NCBI GenBank assembly: GCA_002399345.1
Contig: DHDL01000034.1
Coordinates: 1-13,451, forward strand
Direction: 5' to 3'
Origin: Thermoanaerobacterales bacterium UBA4877
GTDB lineage: Bacteria > Bacillota > Thermoanaerobacteria > Thermoanaerobacterales > UBA4877
Length of the DNA: 13,451 nt
The translations under genes and the position numbers were made by a program. Below the pieces are notes generated by a model. It did not search any database, was not told the DNA's origin, and saw only the letters and a list, made by a program, of their open reading frames with translations. Below are positions 1-7,184 of this stretch, one piece after another; within the stretch, counting starts at the first letter, position 1, and the number at the start of each line of letters is the position of its first letter.

Positions 1-258
1 TATAAGGATGTTGAATTCCTGGCCCCGGTTTATGCAGGAGACTTTATGGAATATCACGGCTGGATTGAAGAAAGGGGAAAATCTTCCAGGACTTGCAAGT
101 TTGAAGCATATAAATATATTGAGCTAGCAAAAGAAGATGGTCTCGCAATATCTGCAGCAAATGTATTAAAAGAACCAGTTCTCTGCGGAAAAGCAACAGG
201 GACTTTGGTAGTTAAAAAAGCAATGCAGAGAGGAGCTCAGGACGAAGCTTTTAAATAA
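1..258 (+). CDS. kal: Probable 3-aminobutyryl-CoA ammonia-lyase, C-terminal part (5' end outside window)
   Basis: The open frame enters from the left edge and ends at TAA 256-258, giving 85 visible residues. The ATG at 46 is internal: coding sequence continues upstream in frame and reads EFLAPVYAGDF just before and around it. That block followed by a conserved SSRTCKFEAYK stretch resembles the hot-dog-fold 3-aminobutyryl-CoA ammonia-lyase (Kal). In that family Kal removes ammonia from 3-aminobutyryl-CoA to give crotonyl-CoA in lysine fermentation, and full length is roughly 125-130 residues, so about two thirds is present. The assignment is from memory of family motifs. A more general hot-dog thioesterase-like protein is the alternative. 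A terminator follows directly, so this is the last gene of its transcript and is separate from the lactate operon. Confidence 0.62.
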   Translation, partial: YKDVEFLAPVYAGDFMEYHGWIEERGKSSRTCKFEAYKYIELAKEDGLAISAANVLKEPVLCGKATGTLVVKKAMQRGAQDEAFK

Positions 259-274
259 AAAATTATTTAGGAAT

Positions 275-310
275 TGCCCTTGCTAATAAAGCAAGGGTAT
301 TTTCTTTTTT
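275..310 (+). terminator. Intrinsic terminator after kal-like gene
   Basis: A perfect 7-bp stem, CCCTTGC (277-283) and GCAAGGG (291-297), encloses the loop TAATAAA. It can be extended by G276-T298 and T275-A299. A T-rich run follows (300-310). It lies 16 nt after the stop codon of the upstream gene and isolates it from the lactate operon. Confidence 0.88.
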
Positions 311-354
311 AATACTGATAGATAAAATGTGCAATATCTCAAGAAGTGTTACAT

Positions 355-372
355 TAGTTAATGTTTTAACAT
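355..372 (+). promoter_or_regulatory. Rex-like redox operator (GTTAA-N4-TTAAC)
   Basis: The 18-bp sequence TAGTTAATGTTTTAACAT contains GTTAA (357-361), four bases, then TTAAC (366-370). The consensus I recall for Rex, the NADH/NAD+-sensing repressor of Firmicutes, is TTGTTAA-N4-TTAACAA. The core half-sites match perfectly and 15 of 18 positions or so agree overall. It lies 22 bp upstream of the -35 box of the lactate operon. Control of lactate oxidation by the NADH/NAD+ ratio would make sense, but binding is inferred and a position this far upstream is not ideal for simple repression. Confidence 0.42.
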
Positions 373-394
373 ATATGGAGTATTATAAAGCCTT

Positions 395-423
395 TTTACA
401 AAGAAATAAAAAAGCAATATAAT
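395..423 (+). promoter_or_regulatory. Sigma-A-type promoter of the lactate operon
   Basis: The -35 box TTTACA (395-400, five of six matches to TTGACA) and the -10 box TATAAT (418-423, perfect) are separated by 17 bp. Transcription would begin near 430, leaving a leader of about 160 nt before the permease start codon. It is the best promoter candidate between the kal terminator and the permease. Confidence 0.7.
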
Positions 424-476
424 GTATAAAACCATATAATCGCTATCAATTCTTATATTTACCAAAAGACAGGTTA

Positions 477-490
477 TGAAAACGATGTTA
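477..490 (+). promoter_or_regulatory. Weak cre-like site (possible CcpA binding)
   Basis: TGAAAACGATGTTA has a complete left half of the catabolite-responsive element (TGNAARCG), but the right half departs from the consensus at about two positions, including the C of the final CA. It would lie some 50-60 nt downstream of the predicted transcription start, where CcpA could act as a roadblock. AT-rich sequence yields such matches by chance, so this is only a candidate. Confidence 0.22.
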
Positions 491-545
491 GTAAATAAAC
501 AATTCTAGTAATTAATCATGGAGTGTGATAAACTTAAAGAAAAAG

Positions 546-556
546 TGGTATTACCA
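546..556 (+). promoter_or_regulatory. FadR/GntR-type operator in the lactate operon leader
   Basis: TGGTATTACCA is a perfect inverted repeat (TGGTA-T-TACCA) and fits the TNGTNNNACNA consensus known for FadR-subfamily GntR regulators, the group that includes the lactate regulators LldR/LctA. It lies about 115 nt after the predicted transcription start and about 40 nt before the permease start codon, so a bound repressor could block elongation. The motif TTACCATA recurs at once (551-558 and 559-566, then TTAC), which adds a second TACCA half-site. No GntR gene is present in the window, so the regulator would have to be encoded elsewhere. Confidence 0.45.
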
Positions 557-593
557 TATTACCATATTACAATTAACGCATGGGGGGATAGAG

Positions 594-2117
594 ATGACTT
601 ACTTACTATTTTTTATTGCATTAATACCTATAATTTGGTTAATGGTTTCTCTAGGTGTATTGAAAATGCTGGGATACAAAGCCTGCCCCATTGGGCTGGC
701 GATTACCATGTTGTTAGCGATAATATTGTGGAAGATGACGGCATTTGATGCTATTACTGCATCGTTAGAAGGAGTGGCGCTCGCACTATGGCCGATTATA
801 ATAGTAATTATAGCTGCAGTATTTACTTATAACCTTTCAGTACATACTAAAAGCATGGATATAATTAAGAAAATGATGTCAAACATCACTACTGATAAAA
901 GAATATTAGTGCTAATTTTGGCGTGGGCATTTGGTGGATTTATGGAGGCAATAGCAGGCTTCGGCACGGCGGTTGCTATACCTGCGAGTATACTTGCTGC
1001 TCTTGGATTTGATCCGATTTTTGCGGCTATTATATGTTTAATTGCTAATACGACTCCCACGGCATTTGGTGCAATAGGAATACCTGTTACCACTCTTGCA
1101 AAGGTTTCCAATATTGATGTCACCCAGCTTAGCTACGCCGTAGGTTTACAATTATTACTTCTAATCATTGTTGTTCCTATAATTCTTGTAATGATTACCG
1201 GTAAAAGTGTTAAGGCAATTAAAGGTGTTTGGGGGATAACGTTAGCTTCAGGTATATCATTTGCTGTCCCACAGGTTTTTGCAGCAAAATATTTAGGGGC
1301 TGAGCTCCCGGCAATACTTGGTTCTGTAATTTGCATGGCAGTTACTGTAGGAATTGCTAAGGTATTTTATAAAGATACTGCTTCGAAGGATGTAGAAAAG
1401 ATATCTGCTAAAGGAGCTGTTCTAGCATGGCTTCCATTTATATTAGTATTTATGTTCGTAATACTCAGTAGTGGACTTTGCCCACCAATAAACAAAGCGT
1501 TATCTTCTGTAAAGACATCAATACAAATTTATTCAGGAAAAGGTGCATCACCATATGTGTTCAATTGGTTATCTACACCTGGTACACTTATTATAATAGC
1601 CACATTCATCGGCGGACTTGTTCAAGGTGCTAAGTTCAGTGAGATAGCGGGAGTATTGGGAAATACGTTTAAGCAGATGTTTAAGTCTTCTATTACTATA
1701 ATAGCAATAGTTGCGCTGGCTAAAGTAATGGGTTACAGTGGGATGATAAAATCTATATCAGCAGTTTTGGTTGCTACAACAGGACGTTTTTATCCCTTAA
1801 TTGCCCCTATAATAGGTGCATTGGGAACATTTGTAACCGGTAGTGATACATCAGCCAATGTATTGTTTGGTAAACTACAGGTAGAAGTTGCAAGATCACT
1901 TCATTTAAATGAATACTGGCTTGCCGCAGCAAATACAGGTGGAGCAACAGCTGGAAAGATGATATCGCCCCAAAGCATAGCTGTAGCAACAGCGGCTACC
2001 GGGCTTGCCGGTTCCGAGGGTGAGATACTGAACTCTACTTTGAAGTTTTGTATAGTTTATGTAGCCGTTTTAGGCCTTATTGCATATTTTGCGGGACCTG
2101 TTTTTGGATTTAGATAA
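594..2117 (+). CDS. lctP: Lactate permease (LctP/LldP family)
   Basis: This polytopic inner-membrane protein of 507 residues takes up lactate, by proton symport in the known family (TC 2.A.14). Nearly the whole chain is hydrophobic segments. The family signatures are visible: GFGTA at residues 122-126, GSDTSANVLFGK from 416, and GGATAGKMISPQS at 449-461. I chose ATG 594 because GGGGGG (582-587) precedes it at a suitable distance and the protein then begins directly with a membrane segment. The in-frame GTG at 525 lies in the leader, next to the GntR-type operator, and would add 23 charged, unlikely residues. It is the first gene of the lactate operon, with 35 bp to larA. Specificity for lactate rather than glycolate rests on the neighbours. 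Confidence 0.93.
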   Translation: MTYLLFFIALIPIIWLMVSLGVLKMLGYKACPIGLAITMLLAIILWKMTAFDAITASLEGVALALWPIIIVIIAAVFTYNLSVHTKSMDIIKKMMSNITTDKRILVLILAWAFGGFMEAIAGFGTAVAIPASILAALGFDPIFAAIICLIANTTPTAFGAIGIPVTTLAKVSNIDVTQLSYAVGLQLLLLIIVVPIILVMITGKSVKAIKGVWGITLASGISFAVPQVFAAKYLGAELPAILGSVICMAVTVGIAKVFYKDTASKDVEKISAKGAVLAWLPFILVFMFVILSSGLCPPINKALSSVKTSIQIYSGKGASPYVFNWLSTPGTLIIIATFIGGLVQGAKFSEIAGVLGNTFKQMFKSSITIIAIVALAKVMGYSGMIKSISAVLVATTGRFYPLIAPIIGALGTFVTGSDTSANVLFGKLQVEVARSLHLNEYWLAAANTGGATAGKMISPQSIAVATAATGLAGSEGEILNSTLKFCIVYVAVLGLIAYFAGPVFGFR

Positions 2118-2152
2118 TTAAGATTATGTTAGGATGAAAGGGGAGGTTCACA

Positions 2153-3427
2153 GTGGCTAAAATAAAATTACCGTATAATAAAAAGTTAATTGATATTGAA
2201 ATTGAAGATAAGAATCTTTCTGCGGTGCTTGAATCTAAGGCCGCAAATTATAAAACTAATCTTAATGAATCAGAATTAGTAGAAAGGGCATTGGATAATC
2301 CAATAGGTTCTCCAAAATTAGAGGATTTGGTTAAAGATAAGAAAAGCACAGTCATAATAAGTAGTGATCATACACGGCCGGTTCCAAGTAAAATCATTAT
2401 GCCAATACTGTTAAGGAGAATAAGAAAGGTAAACCCTGATATTGATATAAAGATTTTAATTGCGACAGGATTTCATAGACGTACTACCCGTGAGGAACTG
2501 ATAGACAAATTTGGAGAAGAGATAGTAAAAAATGAAAATATAATAGTACACGATTCTCGCGATGATAAAAGCTTAGTTAAAATAGGCACGCTTCCATCTG
2601 GAGGTGAGCTTATAATTAACAAGGCTGCGGTAGAAACAGAATTATTAATTGCAGAGGGTTTTATAGAGTCACATTTCTTTGCAGGGTTTTCAGGAGGGAG
2701 AAAAAGCATACTTCCCGGAATAGCTTCTGCAAAAACTGTTATGGCAAACCACTGTGCTGAATTTATTGCAAGTCCATATGCCAGAACAGGGATTTTAAAA
2801 AATAATCCTATCCATAAGGATATGTTGTATGCGGCAGAAAAAGCAAAATTAGCTTTTATAATAAATGTAGTCATAGATGGAAATAAAAAGATAATAAATG
2901 CTTTTGCTGGACATAGCAGATTAGCTCATATAGATGGCTGCAAATTTGTTATGGGTTTATCTAAAGTAAAAAAAGTTGAATCAGATATTGTTGTTTCTAC
3001 TAATGGAGGATATCCATTGGATCAAAATATATATCAGTCAGTTAAGGGCATGACGGCAGCTGAAGCTACATGTAAAGATGGCGGGGTAATTATTATGGTT
3101 TCTGCGTGTAACGATGGACATGGAGGAAGAGGCTTTTATAAAAATTTAGCAGATGTTAAATCCCCTGGAGAATACTTAGATCATGTTATTAAGGTACCAA
3201 GAAATGAAACAAAACCTGATCAATGGGAATCACAAATATTGGCTAGAATATTAGATAAACATACTGTGATTATGGTAACTGATATGTGTGATCCAAAACT
3301 TATAACAGATATGCATATGTTGCAGGCAAATACTTTTGAGGAAGCATTGAACAAAGCATATGACATCATGGGTAAAGATGCTAAAGTAGCAGTTATACCA
3401 GATGGAGTTGCCGTGATTGTAAGGTGA
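2153..3427 (+). CDS. larA: Nickel-dependent lactate racemase LarA
   Basis: LarA interconverts L- and D-lactate in the cytoplasm using the nickel-pincer nucleotide. The 424-residue protein matches the Lactobacillus plantarum enzyme in numbering: Asp72 and Arg75 (in DHTR), His108 (GFHRR), His174 (ESHFF), Lys184, which binds the cofactor covalently (GGRKS), His200, a nickel ligand (ANH), and Gln295 and Lys298 (YQSVK). All key residues are present, so it should be active. The start is GTG 2153, behind AAAGGGGAGG with 5 nt spacing. It sits between the permease and etfB, and its likely job is to supply the D-lactate that LctD-type dehydrogenases use. The LarB, LarC and LarE genes that build the cofactor are not here. 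Related LarA-family proteins can act on other 2-hydroxyacids, but the context favours lactate. Confidence 0.93.
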   Translation: MAKIKLPYNKKLIDIEIEDKNLSAVLESKAANYKTNLNESELVERALDNPIGSPKLEDLVKDKKSTVIISSDHTRPVPSKIIMPILLRRIRKVNPDIDIKILIATGFHRRTTREELIDKFGEEIVKNENIIVHDSRDDKSLVKIGTLPSGGELIINKAAVETELLIAEGFIESHFFAGFSGGRKSILPGIASAKTVMANHCAEFIASPYARTGILKNNPIHKDMLYAAEKAKLAFIINVVIDGNKKIINAFAGHSRLAHIDGCKFVMGLSKVKKVESDIVVSTNGGYPLDQNIYQSVKGMTAAEATCKDGGVIIMVSACNDGHGGRGFYKNLADVKSPGEYLDHVIKVPRNETKPDQWESQILARILDKHTVIMVTDMCDPKLITDMHMLQANTFEEALNKAYDIMGKDAKVAVIPDGVAVIVR

Positions 3428-3481
3428 TAATTTGGCTAACTTCACCATATTCACATTAAATAAACTTTGGAGGCAGTTTAA

Positions 3482-4270
3482 ATGGATATATTAGTATGCA
3501 TAAAGCAAGTCCCAGGAACATCAAAAGTTGAAATTGATCCAGTTACAGGTGTACTTAAGAGAAATGGAGTAAATTCCAAAATGAATCCATATGATCTATT
3601 TGCACTTGAAACCGCTCTTAGAATCAGGGCTAAAAAAGGCGGTTCAATAAAGGTAATAAGCATGGGACCACCGCAGGCTAGCGATGTAATTAAAGAAGCT
3701 TATATGATGGGCGCAGATGAAGGAACACTTTTAACGGATAGAAAATTTGGAGGAGCAGATGTATTGGCAACCTCTTATACCATATCCCAAGGCATAAGAA
3801 AAATGGGACATGTAGATTTAATACTATGTGGAAAGCAGACTACCGATGGGGATACTGCACAAGTGGGGCCTGAAATGGCTGAAAACCTTGGAATACCCCA
3901 TGTGGCTAACGTATTGAGTATTGAAGAAGTAAAAAATAAATCTATAGTTGTTAAAATGGACATGCCTAATACGGTCGAAATAGCAGATGTAAAATTCCCT
4001 TGTCTTCTGACAGTGGATAAAGACATATATCAGCCCAGGCTTCCATCTTACAAAAAGAAATTAGAGACTAAAGATAGAAAAGTTGATACATTGTCTTTAA
4101 AAGACCTCGAAGATAAAGATGAAAATCATTATGGACTTAATGGTTCACCAACGCAGGTAGAGAAGATATTTCCACCAAGTGTAAACACTGATAAAGAAAA
4201 GTGGGAAGGTACCGGGGACGAGCTTGCTGACAGATTGGATAAGAAGCTTAAAGAGCTTAAGTTTGTTTAA
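3482..4270 (+). CDS. lctB: Electron-transfer flavoprotein beta subunit of the lactate dehydrogenase complex (LctB)
   Basis: This soluble 262-residue EtfB has the Rossmann-like ETF fold. Visible signatures are VCIKQVP near the N-terminus, NPYDLFALE, and the ETF-beta block [11 protein letters not shown] at residues 120-130. In the Acetobacterium woodii complex, EtfB carries the bifurcating FAD and the NAD site, and EtfA carries the second FAD. Together with LctD they couple lactate oxidation to NAD+ reduction by consuming reduced ferredoxin. ATG 3482 follows GGAGG (3470-3474) with 7 nt spacing. It lies 54 bp after larA and 56 bp before etfA with no terminator in either gap, which supports one transcript. 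ETF pairs also serve acyl-CoA dehydrogenases and caffeyl-CoA reductase, and only the adjacent lctD assigns this one to lactate. Confidence 0.92.
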   Translation: MDILVCIKQVPGTSKVEIDPVTGVLKRNGVNSKMNPYDLFALETALRIRAKKGGSIKVISMGPPQASDVIKEAYMMGADEGTLLTDRKFGGADVLATSYTISQGIRKMGHVDLILCGKQTTDGDTAQVGPEMAENLGIPHVANVLSIEEVKNKSIVVKMDMPNTVEIADVKFPCLLTVDKDIYQPRLPSYKKKLETKDRKVDTLSLKDLEDKDENHYGLNGSPTQVEKIFPPSVNTDKEKWEGTGDELADRLDKKLKELKFV

Positions 4271-4326
4271 TAAAACCTAACACAAATCACGAATTATATA
4301 TATTAATAAAATCAGGAGGAATTATT

Positions 4327-5538
4327 ATGGGTAAATTGGTAGTTCACGAAGAGAAATTAACTCCGGAAATTATAAAAGAATTGGTTAATATATGTCCCTT
4401 TGGAGCCATGGAAGAAAAAAACGGAAAGATTGAAATATCTGCAGCTTGTAAGATGTGCAAGATGTGTGTCAGAAAGGGACCTAAGGGTGTAATGGAGTTT
4501 GTGGAGGATAAGGTTGAAAAGATAGATAAAAGTCTTTGGAAAGGTGTGTCAGTATATGTAGACCACGTAGGCGGTGATATACATCCGGTTACTTATGAAC
4601 TTATAGGAAAGGCGAGAGAACTTGCCAGTAAGATAAATCAGCCGGTATATGCTGTATTCATAGGATATAACATAAAGGAGAAGGCCAAAGAGCTTCTTCA
4701 TTATGGGGTTGATAAAGTATTTGTCTATGACTACAAAGAACTTAAGGATTTCAGAATAGAGCCATATACAGTAGCAATGGAGGATTTTATAAAGAAGGTA
4801 AAACCAGGAACATTACTTGTTGGGGCGACAACAGTAGGAAGATCTCTTGCACCAAGGGTCGCAGCTAGATTTAGGACAGGTCTTACAGCCGACTGTACAA
4901 AACTTGATATGAAGGAGAATACGGACCTTGTGCAGATAAGGCCTGCTTTCGGCGGTAATATAATGGCACGAATTATTAATCCTAATCACAGGCCGCAACT
5001 TGCTACTGTAAGATATAAAGTTATGGATGCACCTAGCAGAACTGATGAAATTTCCGGGGAAATAAAAGTAGAGCATATGGACGAAAATAAATTTAAATCC
5101 AGAATTGATGTACTTAAGGTAACCAAAAAAAAACTTGAAGTGGGAATTTCGGAAGCAGATGTTATAATTGCAGCCGGTAGAGGAGTTAAATCTGAAAAGG
5201 ATATGGGTATGATAAGGGAACTTGCAGATCTACTTGGAGCTCAGGTGGCAGTAACCAGGCCGCTGGTGGAGGCTGGCTGGGCTGATGCAAAGCTTCAGAT
5301 TGGACTTAGTGGTAGAACGGTTAAGCCTAAACTCATAATAACCTGTGGTATATCGGGAGCAGTTCAATTTGTTGCCGGGATGGATAATTCAGATGTTATA
5401 GTTGCCATAAATAATGATCCTAAAGCCTCTATATTTAATGTTGCTCATTATGGCTTGATAGGAGATTTATATGAGATAATACCGAAACTCATAGAAGATA
5501 TAAAAAACGATCAAGATATGCAAGAAAAGGCCATGTAA
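4327..5538 (+). CDS. lctC: Electron-transfer flavoprotein alpha subunit with N-terminal Fe-S domain (LctC)
   Basis: This EtfA has 403 residues, longer than the usual 320-340 because of an N-terminal ferredoxin-like domain of about 65 residues. Its cysteines are Cys23 (in CPFGA) and Cys41, Cys44 and Cys47 (CKMCKMC). They form one CxxCxxC motif plus a distant CP, enough for a single [4Fe-4S] cluster. The fourth cysteine expected after Cys47 is replaced in the RKGP stretch. A. woodii LctC and CarE have a comparable extension. The C-terminal FAD domain shows GLSGRTVKP at 326-334 and CGISGAVQ at 340-347. ATG 4327 follows AGGAGGA with 6 nt spacing. The cluster is a plausible entry point for ferredoxin electrons, though this is inferred. 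It lies 50 bp before lctD, in the same operon. Confidence 0.93.
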   Translation: MGKLVVHEEKLTPEIIKELVNICPFGAMEEKNGKIEISAACKMCKMCVRKGPKGVMEFVEDKVEKIDKSLWKGVSVYVDHVGGDIHPVTYELIGKARELASKINQPVYAVFIGYNIKEKAKELLHYGVDKVFVYDYKELKDFRIEPYTVAMEDFIKKVKPGTLLVGATTVGRSLAPRVAARFRTGLTADCTKLDMKENTDLVQIRPAFGGNIMARIINPNHRPQLATVRYKVMDAPSRTDEISGEIKVEHMDENKFKSRIDVLKVTKKKLEVGISEADVIIAAGRGVKSEKDMGMIRELADLLGAQVAVTRPLVEAGWADAKLQIGLSGRTVKPKLIITCGISGAVQFVAGMDNSDVIVAINNDPKASIFNVAHYGLIGDLYEIIPKLIEDIKNDQDMQEKAM

Positions 5539-5588
5539 AAATCCGGCATTAGAATTATAATTTCAATTTTATTTTGGAGGTCATTGAT

Positions 5589-7004
5589 ATGGGATTAACA
5601 TGTACTAATCAATATAAAAAGCTGGATGACAAAGATGTGAAATTCTTAAAGGATTTATTAGGCGAAGACAGGGTATTTATTGGCAAGGACATAAACGAGG
5701 ATTTTAGCCACGATGAATTAGGTGGAGTTAGCAAATACCCTGATGCAGTGGTTAATGTGTTAACCACGGAAGAGGTTTCAAAGATAATGTCCTATGCTTA
5801 TGAGAACACCATACCGGTTGTAGGGAGAGGATCGGGAACAGGACTTGTCGGATCGTCTGTTCCCATTGAAGGTGGGATAATGATAAATTTAACTCAGATG
5901 AATAAAATACTTGAGTTAGATGAAGAAAACCTTACTTTAACGGTACAGCCCGGTGTGCTGCTCATGGACATAGCCAAGTATGTGGAAGATCACGATTTGT
6001 TTTATCCCCCTGATCCAGGTGAAAAAACAGCTACTATAGGTGGAAATATAAGTACTAACGCGGGCGGAATGAGAGCGGTTAAATATGGAGTAACAAGAGA
6101 TTATATAAGAGGGCTAGAAGTAGTAATGCCAAATGGCAAGGTTTTGAAACTTGGGGGGAAGGTTGTAAAGAATAGCTCCGGATATAGTATAAAAGATCTT
6201 ATTTGTGGATCAGAAGGAACCCTTGGAATAATAACTAAAGCTATATTAAAGCTTCTACCACTTCCCAAAGAGTCAATAAGTCTTCTTGTACCGTTTCCTA
6301 ATCTGGAGAAGGCTATAGACACGGTTCCTAAAATAATAAAATCAAAGTCTATACCGACGGCTATAGAATTTATGGAGAGAGAAGTTATACTAGCAGCGGA
6401 AGAATATTTAGGCAAGAAGTTTCCGGATAATTCATCAGATGCATATTTGATGCTTACCTTTGATGGAAACAGCAAGGAACAAATAGAAGCCGACTACGAA
6501 AAGGTAGCAGATATATGTCTTAAAGAAGGAGCTCTTGACGTATACATTTCAGATACTGATGAAAGAAAAGAAGCGATATGGTCTGCAAGAGGAGCATTCC
6601 TTGAGGCAGTCAAGGCAACAACTACGGAAATTGACGAATGTGATGTTGTAGTTCCAAGAAATAGAGTGGCTGAGTTTGTTAAATTTACCAATGATGCTCA
6701 AAAGCGGTTTAATATCAGAATAAGAAGCTTTGGACATGCGGGGGATGGGAATCTTCATGTATATATGCTAAGAGATGATCTTTCAAAAAAAGAGTGGGAT
6801 AAAAAATTAAGCGATATTTTTAATGCTATGTATAAAAAATCACAAGATTTAGGTGGGCTTGTTTCTGGTGAACATGGTATAGGCTATGCGAAAAGGAAAT
6901 ATTTATCCCGCCAATATGGTGAAGATTATATGCAATTGATGAAAAACATAAAATTAGCTTTTGATCCTAAAAATATTTTGAATCCGGATAAAGTGTGCGA
7001 ATAA
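5589..7004 (+). CDS. lctD: FAD-linked lactate dehydrogenase, confurcating complex catalytic subunit (LctD)
   Basis: This 471-residue flavoprotein of the GlcD/VAO family oxidises lactate, most likely D-lactate, to pyruvate and passes electrons to EtfAB. The FAD-binding loop reads [13 protein letters not shown] from residue 76. The [12 protein letters not shown] and CGSEGTLG blocks complete the FAD domain. The C-terminal part has [10 protein letters not shown] (His383 and His390) and GEHGIG at 427-432, the metal and substrate site of the D-lactate/glycolate group. I chose ATG 5589 because GGAGGT (5576-5581) precedes it by 7 nt. A TTG at 5574 would overlap that ribosome-binding site. It is the last gene of the operon, directly before a strong terminator. 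Glycolate or 2-hydroxyglutarate dehydrogenase would be the alternatives, but the permease and racemase argue for lactate. Confidence 0.92.
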   Translation: MGLTCTNQYKKLDDKDVKFLKDLLGEDRVFIGKDINEDFSHDELGGVSKYPDAVVNVLTTEEVSKIMSYAYENTIPVVGRGSGTGLVGSSVPIEGGIMINLTQMNKILELDEENLTLTVQPGVLLMDIAKYVEDHDLFYPPDPGEKTATIGGNISTNAGGMRAVKYGVTRDYIRGLEVVMPNGKVLKLGGKVVKNSSGYSIKDLICGSEGTLGIITKAILKLLPLPKESISLLVPFPNLEKAIDTVPKIIKSKSIPTAIEFMEREVILAAEEYLGKKFPDNSSDAYLMLTFDGNSKEQIEADYEKVADICLKEGALDVYISDTDERKEAIWSARGAFLEAVKATTTEIDECDVVVPRNRVAEFVKFTNDAQKRFNIRIRSFGHAGDGNLHVYMLRDDLSKKEWDKKLSDIFNAMYKKSQDLGGLVSGEHGIGYAKRKYLSRQYGEDYMQLMKNIKLAFDPKNILNPDKVCE

Positions 7005-7018
7005 GATTAATTTTATTT

Positions 7019-7057
7019 AAGACAAGATGCCATATGTGTCAGCGTCTTGTCTTTTTT
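7019..7057 (+). terminator. Strong intrinsic terminator of the lactate operon
   Basis: A 12-bp stem pairs AAGACAAGATGC (7019-7030) with GCGTCTTGTCTT (7042-7053), with one T-G wobble and an 11-nt loop, followed by a T run to 7057. It starts 14 nt after the lctD stop codon and separates the lactate operon from the ABC exporter genes. Confidence 0.93.
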
Positions 7058-7064
7058 ATCCAAA

Positions 7065-7079
7065 CATTTGTCGCAAATG
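7065..7079 (+). promoter_or_regulatory. Inverted repeat CATTTG-TCG-CAAATG, candidate operator of the ABC exporter
   Basis: A perfect 6-bp inverted repeat with a 3-bp centre lies 10 bp upstream of the -35 box of the exporter promoter. It is not followed by a T run, so it is not a terminator. The symmetry and position suit a dimeric regulator acting near RNA polymerase, but I cannot match it to a named family. Confidence 0.35.
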
Positions 7080-7089
7080 CTGCAAGCAC

Positions 7090-7118
7090 TTGACTGTATT
7101 TCTTCTTTTTCTTATAAT
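7090..7118 (+). promoter_or_regulatory. Sigma-A-type promoter of the ABC exporter genes
   Basis: TTGACT (7090-7095) and TATAAT (7113-7118) are separated by exactly 17 bp, and each is at or near consensus. Transcription would start near 7125, giving a leader of about 60 nt before ATG 7185. Confidence 0.8.
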
Positions 7119-7149
7119 AATAATAGTCAGTACCGTCTCCTGATCGGGC

Positions 7150-7173
7150 ATGGCACTGCTTTATTTATATTAA
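7150..7173 (+). other. Possible leader peptide ORF (MALLYLY) before the ABC exporter
   Basis: ATG 7150 opens a seven-codon frame, MALLYLY, whose TAA (7171-7173) overlaps the first base of the AGAGGTG ribosome-binding site of the exporter gene. A translated leader ending there would couple or attenuate expression of the transporter. Its own ribosome-binding site is weak (only GGG close by), and a frame this short can arise by chance, so the call is tentative. Confidence 0.2.
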
Positions 7174-7184
7174 GAGGTGCTTTC

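Noticed and set aside
551..570. TTACCATA tandem repeat as a CRISPR-like or microsatellite element
   Set aside because: There are only two and a half short units without spacers. It is better viewed as part of the operator region.
525..593. GTG 525 as the permease start
   Set aside because: No ribosome-binding site precedes it, the added residues are charged and unlike the family, and the region carries the candidate operator. ATG 594 with its G-rich site is better.
518..748. 76-residue + strand frame overlapping the start of the permease
   Set aside because: It has no ribosome-binding site, lies in another frame over clear permease sequence, and encodes nothing recognisable.
2473..2874. 133-residue - strand frame inside larA
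   Set aside because: It is the antisense of a gene with a full set of catalytic residues, with no ribosome-binding site or family motif of its own.
7047..7184. Upstream extension of the first ABC protein
   Set aside because: The extension covers the terminator stem, the promoter and the leader. ATG 7185 has a good ribosome-binding site and gives the usual family length.
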